Both the position numbers and the translations under genes were made by a program. Under the pieces are notes generated by a model, which was given only the letters and a program-made list of their open reading frames with translations, was not told the DNA's origin and ran no database searches. DNA of 11,331 nt from Acidimicrobiales bacterium (lineage in GTDB: Bacteria > Actinomycetota > Acidimicrobiia > Acidimicrobiales > Poriferisodaliceae), in contig JAHDHM010000008.1 in the NCBI GenBank assembly GCA_020631315.1, forward strand, positions 1 through 11,331, in the 5' to 3' direction. Below are positions 1 to 6,233 of this stretch, piece by piece (the stretch's first letter is position 1; each line of letters starts with the position of its first letter).

Positions 1-2
1 AC

Positions 3-275
3 GTGATGATCGTTCGCATCGTCGCCGGTGGCCTCGTGGCGTTCGCTCTGTTCGTGGCGTGGATCTCGACCCGCGACGTCGAGGTGCTGTACCGCGAGTC
101 GCTCATGATCTCGATGGGCGACGTCGGCTGGGTGGTTGCGTCCGTGGCGTTGGTCGCCGTCGGCGTGTTCAGCACCGGCGGCGTGGTCGCCACGCTCGTC
201 GTCGCAGCGCTCGTCGCCGACTTCGCAGCGGCACAGCTCTGGACCCGCTCGCGACTCGTCGCGCCGTCAGCCTGA
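3..275 (+). CDS. Small hydrophobic membrane protein, possibly 5'-truncated
   Basis: I do not recognise the family. The 90-residue product is almost wholly hydrophobic. Helices are likely at about residues 3-21, 41-57 and 59-77, with a short charged stretch (residues 24-33) between the first two and a basic C-terminal tail. It is therefore probably an integral membrane protein with two or three helices. The reading frame is open to the window edge. GTG at 3 and ATG at 6 are possible starts, but the true start may lie before the window, and no ribosome binding site can be assessed. It ends 27 bases before the stop of the convergent lipoprotein gene, so the two are independent units. The high GC at third codon positions and the alternating hydrophobic pattern support a real gene rather than a shadow. 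Confidence 0.6.
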   Translation: MMIVRIVAGGLVAFALFVAWISTRDVEVLYRESLMISMGDVGWVVASVALVAVGVFSTGGVVATLVVAALVADFAAAQLWTRSRLVAPSA

Positions 276-291
276 GGAGCGCCTTGGCTCC
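276..291. terminator. Small hairpin between two convergent genes
   Basis: GGAGC and GCTCC form a 5-bp stem around a 6-base loop in the 27-bp gap between the convergent stop codons. There is no T-tract on either side, so it is at best a weak bidirectional terminator. The call rests on position and the short stem. Confidence 0.3.
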
Positions 292-302
292 GATGGTTTC
301 GG

Positions 303-908
303 TCAGAGGTTCGACAGTCCGAAACGCAGTTTGATGGCGGCCTCCAACACCATGTCGATCGAGGTGCTGGCACCGTCGCTCTCCATCTGGACCTGGAACA
401 CGGAGCCGGACAGTCCGAACACGGCGATCTGGGTGAGACCTGCCGGGTCCTCGATGAGGATGCCGTCGACGAGGCCCGGTGAGGTCGACTGCACGCCATC
501 GAACCCGTCGGCGGCGTCCTGCACGTCGGACGTGATGGCGGGCAGCAGCGACAGCGACACGTAGCCGACCGAGGTGGACGTCACTGCGCAGTCCCGTCCG
601 AGGACGGCTCCGGTGCGCTCCTCGATCTCGGCGATCCCTGCGTATGCCGCGAGCTGATCGGCCTGTCCGTCGACGACGGCACACATCTCGTCGCGGCTCG
701 GCCGGAACGGTTCGTCGCCGTCGCTCGGTTCGGGGGCCGACGTCGTGTCGGGCGCCGCAGTGGTCTCGGTTCCAGCCCCGTCGCCGGTGTCGGTCTCCTG
801 CGCTGCGGTGGTCGGTGTCGGTACGGCCTCGTCGTCGCCTCCGCCGCAGGCAGCGGCGGTGAGAACGAGAGCGATCACGACGAATCGGAGAGCGGTACGA
901 GATGCCAT
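303..908 (-). CDS. Secreted lipoprotein of unknown function
   Basis: This is a 201-residue predicted lipoprotein. The N-terminus has basic residues, a hydrophobic core (about residues 8-20) and a lipobox-like end with Cys21 followed by three glycines. It should therefore be exported, lipidated at Cys21 and held on the outer face of the membrane. Residues 22-67 are a Thr/Ala/Pro/Asp-rich low-complexity linker, common in actinobacterial lipoproteins. The compact C-terminal domain (about 68-201) contains Cys76 and Cys107, which could form a disulfide, and alternates beta-like segments with short helices. I recognise no catalytic motif. A substrate- or surface-binding role would be a guess. ATG at 908 is chosen because it starts the signal peptide directly. 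There is no convincing ribosome binding site upstream. The gene is divergent from the TOPRIM gene and convergent with the membrane gene at 3-275. Confidence 0.85.
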   Translation of the reverse strand: MASRTALRFVVIALVLTAAACGGGDDEAVPTPTTAAQETDTGDGAGTETTAAPDTTSAPEPSDGDEPFRPSRDEMCAVVDGQADQLAAYAGIAEIEERTGAVLGRDCAVTSTSVGYVSLSLLPAITSDVQDAADGFDGVQSTSPGLVDGILIEDPAGLTQIAVFGLSGSVFQVQMESDGASTSIDMVLEAAIKLRFGLSNL

Positions 909-1011
909 CGACGGAGTGTGTCAGGCCCGTCCGCCGAGCGAGAACACACACCCGGGTCGCCGATGCCGGTGGTGTCGACAAGAAATGGCACTGGTGGGAT
1001 CGAGTCTGCAT

Positions 1012-1016
1012 GGGAG
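1012..1016 (+). promoter_or_regulatory. Shine-Dalgarno deciding the TOPRIM gene start
   Basis: GGGAG lies 10 bases before ATG 1027. It favours that start over the in-frame ATG at 985 or the open frame further upstream, which runs antisense through the lipoprotein gene. Confidence 0.5.
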
Positions 1017-1026
1017 CATCGGCGAC

Positions 1027-1662
1027 ATGCGCAAGGCCGAGGTGCGACACGTTGCGGGATACCCGCATGGTCCGTCCGCGTCGGTCGATGCCACCGACGC
1101 GGCGCTGCGCCGACTCGGTGACGCCGGCACGATCGTGGCCGTCGAAGGAGTCAGCGACCAGATCGCCGTCGAGGCACTTGCGGCGGAGTCGGGTCTCGAT
1201 CTCGGAGCGCGTCGCGTCGCAGTGGTCCCGATCGGCGGGGCGCACGCCATCGGGCGATTCGCGGCCGAGCACTCCGGTCGCCGACTGCTGGGCGTCGTCG
1301 ACTCCGCCGAGGCGCACCTCGTCGCCCGAGCGCTCTCGTCGAGGACCGGACAGTCGGTCACCGTCGGCGAGCTCGACGCGCATGGTGTCGCAGTGCTCGA
1401 CCCCGACCTCGAGGGAGCGATGCTTCGAGCCCTAGGTGAGGAGCGGGTCGTGCGCTGCTTCACGGACGAGGGTGAAGCGAGATCCTGGGAACGTTTCGTA
1501 CGGCAACCCGGCTGGCGAGGGTGCGACTTCGACGATCAGGCCCGTCGGTTCCTCGGCGCTCGTGCTCGTCGCAAGTCCCGCTACGCCGACGTGTTCGCCC
1601 GAGCGGCTGTCGCCGCCGACATCGTGCCGCCTCCCCTCGTGCGACTGCTGGGCCGCTGCTGA
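1027..1662 (+). CDS. Stand-alone OLD-type TOPRIM domain protein
   Basis: The 211-residue protein matches the TOPRIM nucleotidyl transferase/hydrolase domain of OLD-family nucleases, without the ABC ATPase half. Visible landmarks are VEGVSD at residues 39-44, with the catalytic-type Glu40, then VPIGGAHAIGRF at 67-78, an acidic strand GVVDSAE at 89-95, and LDPDLEGAML at 124-133. The C-terminus (about 145-205, with QPGWRG and a basic RRKSRYAD segment) fits the same actinobacterial family as I remember it. TOPRIM domains bind Mg2+ and cut or join phosphodiester bonds in DNA. Here the usual DxD pair reads D-S-A-E, so activity is uncertain. Lone copies of this domain are common in actinobacteria, and their role is not established. 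The gene ends 3 bp from the convergent oxidoreductase stop. No ATPase partner is encoded nearby. The fold is fairly sure; nuclease activity is inferred. Confidence 0.85.
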   Translation: MRKAEVRHVAGYPHGPSASVDATDAALRRLGDAGTIVAVEGVSDQIAVEALAAESGLDLGARRVAVVPIGGAHAIGRFAAEHSGRRLLGVVDSAEAHLVARALSSRTGQSVTVGELDAHGVAVLDPDLEGAMLRALGEERVVRCFTDEGEARSWERFVRQPGWRGCDFDDQARRFLGARARRKSRYADVFARAAVAADIVPPPLVRLLGRC

Positions 1663-1665
1663 ACG

Positions 1666-2562
1666 TCAGTTCTCGAGCGGCAGCACCGCCGCAGCGAGGC
1701 CTTCCAGCTCTCTCGTCCAGTCGTCGGGTTCGCCGACCAGCACCGGCACGAACTTCGACGCTCCGACGTCGATGAACCGCTCCAGCTGGACCCGCAGGCC
1801 ATCCCAACCGCGGGGGATGATGTGGCTCGGATCGACGCCCGGTGCGCGCCGTTCGAGCAGCTCGAGGGTCTGAGCGTTCAGATCGTCGTGGGTGTAGGGG
1901 ACCAGGACACCGAAGTGGTCGTCCTCGATCTCACGATCGTGCCGCGCAGCGATCTCGTTGATGTAGGTCCAACCCTCGGCGGCGATCTCCGGTGTGCAGA
2001 ACGACGGCAACCAGCCGTCGGCGAGCCTCCCGACCCGTCGGAGCTCGGCCGGAGCGGCGCCGCCGAGCCACACGTCGATGTCGTTCTGCACCGGCTTCGG
2101 CTGGATCCGCAGCCCTTCGTACTGGAACCGCTCGCCCTGGTGGTCGACGACGTCCTCGGTCCAGATACGGCGGATGAGCGGCAGCGCCTCGTCGAACCAG
2201 GCCGCCCGTTCCTTGCGTTCGACTCCGAACGCCATCTGCTCGTGCGGATCGCGCACCCCGAGTCCGAACGCCGGGAGCACACGGCCGCCTGACAGACGGT
2301 CGAGGCTGGCGAACGCCTTCGCCACCATCACCGGGTTCCGCCCCGGGAGCACCATCACCGACGTGCCGAACTTCAGGCGCTTGGTCCGGCCGGCCGCGTA
2401 CGCCATGCCGACCATCGGGTCTGGTGCCTCGCCTCCGGCGCGCTCGCTGAGCCACAGCGAATCGAAACCACACTCCTCGAGGGCGTCGAGGAACGGATCG
2501 AACGTCTCGTGATGGTTGGTCAGCGTCCGAGTGCCGAGGCCGAAACCGATGCGGATCTTCAT
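1666..2562 (-). CDS. LLM-class flavin (probably F420)-dependent oxidoreductase
   Basis: The 298-residue protein has the luciferase-like TIM-barrel pattern. It starts with a beta-strand (KIRIGFGLG), then GFDSLWLSER at residues 32-41, an AYAAGRTKRLKFGTSV block at 54-69, and RNPVMVAKAFASLDRLSGGRV at 75-95 with the typical LSGGR motif. GLGVR follows at 100-104, then WFDEALPLIRRIW at 122-134, and WLGGAAPAELRRVGRLADGW at 165-184. This layout is typical of actinobacterial F420-dependent members of the luciferase-like monooxygenase family, which transfer hydride between coenzyme F420 and a small organic substrate in the cytoplasm. The substrate cannot be read from sequence. Length is normal for the family. 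ATG 2562 is chosen because the family begins at that strand. A longer open frame upstream is antisense to the sigma gene. FMN instead of F420 is possible. Confidence 0.93.
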   Translation of the reverse strand: MKIRIGFGLGTRTLTNHHETFDPFLDALEECGFDSLWLSERAGGEAPDPMVGMAYAAGRTKRLKFGTSVMVLPGRNPVMVAKAFASLDRLSGGRVLPAFGLGVRDPHEQMAFGVERKERAAWFDEALPLIRRIWTEDVVDHQGERFQYEGLRIQPKPVQNDIDVWLGGAAPAELRRVGRLADGWLPSFCTPEIAAEGWTYINEIAARHDREIEDDHFGVLVPYTHDDLNAQTLELLERRAPGVDPSHIIPRGWDGLRVQLERFIDVGASKFVPVLVGEPDDWTRELEGLAAAVLPLEN

Positions 2563-2569
2563 GCCGCCG

Positions 2570-2575
2570 ACCCTA
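2570..2575 (-). promoter_or_regulatory. Possible -10 element for a leaderless oxidoreductase mRNA
   Basis: On the minus strand TAGGGT fits the actinobacterial TANNNT -10 pattern. It ends 7 bases before ATG 2562, so transcription would begin at or next to the start codon. The bases between are CGGCGGC, with no clear Shine-Dalgarno. This is inference from spacing only. Confidence 0.4.
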
Positions 2576-2637
2576 CGGAAACGATGCAGCCGACAGAAAT
2601 CTCCGGACCAGGGCGTCGGAAACCGGCGACTGACACG

Positions 2638-3162
2638 ATGGACAGGTTGGTGAACGAGACCACGACCCGCCAGGGTGACCCGGCCGCCGATCTGGTGAGG
2701 CTCTACGACCAGTCGGTCGCGGACGTCTACGGCTACCTGGTGTCCCGGTGCGGTTCTGCTGCCGTCGCCGAGGACCTCACCTCCGAGGTCTTCATGGCGG
2801 CCGTCGCCGCAGTGCAGCAAGACCGCGTACCGGAGATGAGCGTCGCCTGGCTCATCGGCGTCGCTCGGCACAAGCTCGTCGACCACTGGCGGCACCAGGA
2901 AGTCGTCCATCGGAAGCTCGCAGTCGTCGAACACGACACCGTCGACGACGACTGGGACGTCGTGCTCGACCGGCTCCGAGCCGAGGCAGTGCTCGCCGAG
3001 CTGGGAGCGCACCACCGGTCGGTCCTGACGCTTCGCTACCTCGACGGTCTCAGCGTGGCAGAGGTCGCCGAGGTGCTCGACCGCACCGTCCACGCGACAG
3101 AAGCGTTGCTCATGAGGGCCAAGGCGGCCTTTCGACGTGCTCACGGAGAGGTGACCCCATGA
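2638..3162 (+). CDS. ECF-type RNA polymerase sigma factor
   Basis: The 174-residue protein has only the two domains of extracytoplasmic-function sigma factors. Region 2 covers about residues 20-88, with VYGYLVSRCGSAAVAEDLTSEVF at the core-binding and -10 region and AWLIGVARHKLVDHWR at 70-85. Region 4 covers about 112-166, with HHRSVLTLRYLDGLSVAEVAEVL and ALLMRAKAAFRRA forming the -35-binding helix-turn-helix. It should redirect RNA polymerase to a small set of promoters. Starts at 2584 (ATG), 2638 (ATG) and 2650 (GTG) are possible. I prefer 2638, which gives a family-typical length and leaves 75 bp to the divergent oxidoreductase, but no start has a good ribosome binding site. The stop overlaps the VOC gene by four bases (ATGA), so the two are translationally coupled. 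No classical anti-sigma factor is nearby. Confidence 0.92.
   Translation: MDRLVNETTTRQGDPAADLVRLYDQSVADVYGYLVSRCGSAAVAEDLTSEVFMAAVAAVQQDRVPEMSVAWLIGVARHKLVDHWRHQEVVHRKLAVVEHDTVDDDWDVVLDRLRAEAVLAELGAHHRSVLTLRYLDGLSVAEVAEVLDRTVHATEALLMRAKAAFRRAHGEVTP
3145..3151 (+). promoter_or_regulatory. Shine-Dalgarno for the sigma-coupled VOC gene
   Basis: GGAGAGG lies 7 bases before ATG 3159, inside the end of the sigma gene. It fixes the VOC start within the four-base overlap and supports co-translation of the pair. Confidence 0.75.
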
Positions 3163-3782
3163 CCGATCCGTTCATCGCACTTCGACACGAACCTGAGCCC
3201 CGCCGTCCGCGAGAGCGGTTCGTCCGCGACCTCCGAGCGCGCGTGCTCGACCAACTCGGTCTCGACGTCCCGACTGCGACCGACCGAACGAACCGATCCA
3301 TCGACGAACCGAACAGGAGTGTCTCCGTGAACGCCGTCCCCTACCTGTCCGCCGCTGATGCAGCCGCAGCACTCGACTTCTACCGGGTGGCGTTCGGCGC
3401 CACCGAGACCATGCGTTTCGTCGGCGACGACGGACGCATCGGTCACGCCGAGTTCCGTGTCGGTGACGCCGTGTTCTACCTGTCCGATGCCTACCCGCAG
3501 CTGGGAGCGCACTCGCCGACCGATCTCGGTGGCACCACCGTCGCGTTGGTGATGACGGTCGACTCGGTGGACGCCGTGTTCGACGCCGCGGTGGCCGCCG
3601 GCGCCGAGGGGACGCGCCCGCCCGAAGACCAACCGCACGGCGCACGGTCGGCATGGATCGTCGATCCGGCCGGTCACCGGTGGAACCTGACCCAGCCGCT
3701 CGCCGCCGGTCTCGTCGTCGAGGAGTACAACGCCGGCGAGCACGGCTATCAGATCGTCGAGACGGAACCCGACCACGGCTGA
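3159..3782 (+). CDS. VOC-fold (PhnB-like) protein with a sigma-associated N-terminal segment
   Basis: The 207-residue protein has two parts. Residues 58-182 are a glyoxalase/bleomycin-resistance (VOC) domain of the PhnB type. It shows the PYLSAADAAAALDFYRVAFGA opening, GRIGHAEFRVGDAVFYLSD at 92-110, and DQPHGARSAWIVDPAGHRW at 157-175. Residues 1-35 (DPFIALRHEPEPRRPRERFVRDLRARVLDQLG) are predicted helical and resemble the short N-terminal segments seen on proteins encoded next to actinobacterial ECF sigma genes. The start overlaps the sigma stop by four bases, behind a strong Shine-Dalgarno. A second in-frame start, GTG at 3327 (residue 57), follows AGGAG by 7 bases and would give the bare 151-residue VOC domain. 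The substrate is unknown. A role as ligand-sensing regulator of the sigma factor is inferred, as is any enzyme activity. Confidence 0.88.
   Translation: MTDPFIALRHEPEPRRPRERFVRDLRARVLDQLGLDVPTATDRTNRSIDEPNRSVSVNAVPYLSAADAAAALDFYRVAFGATETMRFVGDDGRIGHAEFRVGDAVFYLSDAYPQLGAHSPTDLGGTTVALVMTVDSVDAVFDAAVAAGAEGTRPPEDQPHGARSAWIVDPAGHRWNLTQPLAAGLVVEEYNAGEHGYQIVETEPDHG
3315..3319 (+). promoter_or_regulatory. Internal Shine-Dalgarno before a second in-frame start
   Basis: AGGAG lies 7 bases before the in-frame GTG at 3327. That codon begins the VOC domain proper (SVNAVPYLS). It may drive a short product lacking the N-terminal segment. Confidence 0.45.
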
Positions 3783-3853
3783 AGGCGCCCCTTCGATCGA
3801 CGCCGCTCGTCCTCGCTCGTCCGTCCCGAGGATCGCCGACGAGGCGTCCCCGG

Positions 3854-3859
3854 TAGCAT
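3854..3859 (+). promoter_or_regulatory. Possible -10 element for the GGDEF-EAL gene
   Basis: TAGCAT fits TANNNT. A start about 7 bases downstream would place the 5' end of the RNA just before the inverted repeat at 3869. I see no good -35 match, so this is tentative. Confidence 0.3.
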
Positions 3860-3868
3860 CGAGGGCCG

Positions 3869-3921
3869 CCATCACCCAACGCAGGATCAACTCACGGTTG
3901 GTGCCCTCCGGGCGGTGATGG
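3869..3921 (+). ncRNA. Possible branched RNA leader before the GGDEF-EAL gene
   Basis: In the 205-bp gap before the cyclic-di-GMP gene, an exact 8-base inverted repeat (CCATCACC at 3869-3876, GGTGATGG at 3914-3921) encloses two further hairpins. One is CAAC/GTTG (3877-3880 with 3897-3900). The other is GCCC-TCC-GGGC (3903-3913). Together they would make a compact three-way junction with only two unpaired linker bases. GCACC at 3930-3934 could pair instead with GGTGC at 3900-3904 and break it. It lacks the conserved bases I would expect of a known c-di-GMP riboswitch. Structure was judged by eye, with no folding energy computed. It could be chance in GC-rich DNA. Confidence 0.3.
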
Positions 3922-3987
3922 TTCGTACAGCACCGGTGCAGCTGCGTCGGTGAGGTGCACCACGGACGTCGCAGCAGGGCATCGGAC

Positions 3988-6231
3988 ATGGAGCAGGGCA
4001 GCCACAGGCCATGGCGAGGGCGTCTTCGCCCGAAGATCGTCGTCGCGCTGCTGCTCCTGGTCGCCCCGATCGCCGTGCTGGGTGCGGCCTCGTATCTCGT
4101 CGCCCGCGACTCGTTGCTCGACAGTGCCGCCACCCAGGTGCAGGCCGAGGCCGAACTGAGAGCCCAGGAGATCGAGGGCCGGCTTCAGATCGCCCATGAC
4201 GAGATCGGTTCGATCGCCGAGTGGGGGCAGCTGGTGCTCCCTGTCGTGGAGGGCCGTCTCGCCACTGAGCCCGATGCCCTCGCCGCGCCGCTCGATGCCG
4301 CGATGACGTGGTGGGGCCAGACTCAGGGCCTGGCCGTGCTCGATGCGCAGCAGATGGTCGTCGAGGGCCCGGCGGACTGGCCGAACGCGCCGACGGTTCC
4401 CGCCGTCGGTGAGGGTGACGGCCCGTGGGCGGCCGTGCTCGACGCCGACCTCGTCCAGCTCACCCATCGTCTCGGTGCCTCGGACCACTTCCTGCAGGCG
4501 ACGGTCCCGGTGCAGTTCGTGTTCGACGGTCCGATTCCCGGCGGCGAGGCGGTGCCGGCGGATCCGGTGATCGGATCGGCAACCGTCGACGGACTCGCGA
4601 GCGCCGTGACCGTCACGCGGTCCGAAGCCGAGGTGCTCGACGGACTCGGACCCCTCCGGTGGCTGGCGATCGGCACCGTGCTGGTGGCGTTGTTGCTGGC
4701 GGCTGCGGTCGCATGGTGGCTGGTGCGCCGACTCATCCGCCGAGTCGAAGCGCTCACCGCCGCCACCGGTGCGCTCGGTGACGGCGACTGGTCGCGACGG
4801 GTCGCCGACGGCCGCGATGACGAACTCGGTGAACTCGCCGACGCGGTCGATCAGCTCGCCGCCAGCGTCGAGTCGGACCAGCAGCGTCGACGCCAGGTCG
4901 AGGATCAGCTCGCCTACCAGGCGCTCCACGATCCGCTGACGGGCCTCGCCAACCGTGCCAAGTTCCTCGACCGCCTCGGCGACGCATTGGCGAGATCCCA
5001 GCGCTCCGGAGCTCCCGTTGCGGTCCTGTTCTGCGACCTCGACAACCTCAAGACGGTCAACGACGAACTCGGCCACCATGCCGGCGACGACCTCCTGACG
5101 GGTATCGCCGAGCGCTTCCGCGGGTCCATTCGTCCGAGCGACACGGTCGCCCGGTTCGGCGGTGACGAGTTCGTCGTCCTGTGCGCCGAGATGGCCGCTC
5201 CCGAGGACGCCGTGGTCGTGGCCGAACGACTCATCGACGCCATGTCACGGCCGTTCAACATCCACGGACAGGCCGTCACCTCGAGCGCGAGCATCGGCAT
5301 CGCCGTCGGCAGCGGGGTGTCGACGCGCGGTGAGGAACTGCTCGCCGACGCCGACGCGGCGATGTACGCCGCAAAGCGAGGTGGCAAAGCGCGGTACGTC
5401 GTGCATTCGGAGTCGTTGGACGACCGCGCAGCTCGTCGCGCAGCCGAGTCGCGCGACGCCAAGCGGGCCATCGAACGATCTGAGCTGCGACTCGTGTTCC
5501 AGCCGGTCATGGCGATCGCCGACGGCGCCGTGCTCTCCACCGAGGCCTTCCTGCGGTGGCAGCACCCTGAACGGGGCACGCTCCACCCAGCCGATGTCCT
5601 GCCCCAGTTCGCCGACGCCGGCCTCCTCGTCGACCTCGACGCCTGGGTGATCGACCGCGCCGCGGCACAGCTCGACCACTGGAACTCGACACGAGCCGAC
5701 GCCTCGCCGATGCGAGTGTCGGTCAACCTGTCGCGAGCGATGCTGCGGTCCCCGGACCTCGGGACCATCGCCGAGTCGGCGATCCGAGAACACCGCATCG
5801 TCGCCGACCAGCTCTGCTTCGAGGTCGCGGAGTCCGTGCTGAGCGCCGACCCGTCGACGGCCACCCGGGCCCTCGACACGCTCCGATCGATCGGCTGTCT
5901 GGTGGCCATCGACGACTTCGGCACCGGCCACACGACCATCGAACGTCTCCGCCGCTACGGCGCCGATCACGTGAAGATCGACGGTGCGCTGGTCGCCGAT
6001 CTCGGTCGAGGTGTCGACGACGCAGCCGGGCGGATCGGTGCGCTGACGTCGATGGCATCGGGCATCGGCATCGATGCCGTCGCAGAGGGTGTCGAACAGT
6101 TGGACCAGATCCGGGAACTGATGGCGCTCGGGTGCCGTTATGCACAAGGACAGCTGTTCTGCGCGCCGCTCGACGACGTCGGCGTGGTGCGTTGGATCGA
6201 GCGAATCGAGCGGGACGGCCGAATCGAGTGA
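3988..6231 (+). CDS. Membrane-bound GGDEF-EAL cyclic-di-GMP protein with HAMP domain
   Basis: This 747-residue protein probably makes and breaks the second messenger cyclic-di-GMP. Helices at about residues 17-39 and 226-248 flank an extracytoplasmic sensor region (40-224) that I cannot assign. A HAMP linker follows (about 247-300). The GGDEF domain keeps its signature (391-395) and the RxxD inhibitory site (RPSD, 382-385), so cyclase activity with product feedback is plausible. The EAL domain (about 495-740) reads EAF instead of EAL (519-521). It retains the usual acidic and binding residues: Glu519, Arg523, Asn580, Glu612, Asp642, Asp643, Lys663, Glu700 and Gln720. Phosphodiesterase activity is therefore also plausible. 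ATG 3988 is preferred over GTG 3955, because AGGG lies 8-11 bases upstream of it. The SGNH hydrolase follows at once, suggesting co-transcription. Confidence 0.93.
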   Translation: MEQGSHRPWRGRLRPKIVVALLLLVAPIAVLGAASYLVARDSLLDSAATQVQAEAELRAQEIEGRLQIAHDEIGSIAEWGQLVLPVVEGRLATEPDALAAPLDAAMTWWGQTQGLAVLDAQQMVVEGPADWPNAPTVPAVGEGDGPWAAVLDADLVQLTHRLGASDHFLQATVPVQFVFDGPIPGGEAVPADPVIGSATVDGLASAVTVTRSEAEVLDGLGPLRWLAIGTVLVALLLAAAVAWWLVRRLIRRVEALTAATGALGDGDWSRRVADGRDDELGELADAVDQLAASVESDQQRRRQVEDQLAYQALHDPLTGLANRAKFLDRLGDALARSQRSGAPVAVLFCDLDNLKTVNDELGHHAGDDLLTGIAERFRGSIRPSDTVARFGGDEFVVLCAEMAAPEDAVVVAERLIDAMSRPFNIHGQAVTSSASIGIAVGSGVSTRGEELLADADAAMYAAKRGGKARYVVHSESLDDRAARRAAESRDAKRAIERSELRLVFQPVMAIADGAVLSTEAFLRWQHPERGTLHPADVLPQFADAGLLVDLDAWVIDRAAAQLDHWNSTRADASPMRVSVNLSRAMLRSPDLGTIAESAIREHRIVADQLCFEVAESVLSADPSTATRALDTLRSIGCLVAIDDFGTGHTTIERLRRYGADHVKIDGALVADLGRGVDDAAGRIGALTSMASGIGIDAVAEGVEQLDQIRELMALGCRYAQGQLFCAPLDDVGVVRWIERIERDGRIE

Positions 6232-6233
6232 AC

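Noticed and set aside
1027..2562. A phage-defence island built on the TOPRIM gene
   Set aside because: No ATPase, helicase, methylase, toxin or mobile element lies nearby. The neighbours are ordinary metabolic and secreted proteins.
2563..3144. N-terminal extension of the luciferase-like oxidoreductase to 492 residues
   Set aside because: The extension runs antisense through the sigma gene. The family starts at the KIRIGFG strand at 2562.
3930..3939. 10-bp palindrome GCACCGGTGC as an operator
   Set aside because: It is short, has no symmetric flanks, and is likely by chance at this GC content. I noted it only as a possible alternative RNA pairing.
3783..3987. Known c-di-GMP riboswitch upstream of the GGDEF-EAL gene
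   Set aside because: The conserved bases expected of the GEMM class are not present. Only a generic branched structure can be proposed.
3892..5079. Long minus-strand open frame of 395 codons opposite the GGDEF-EAL gene
   Set aside because: It is antisense to a clear two-domain coding region. Its protein has no recognisable motif, and such frames are common in GC-rich DNA.
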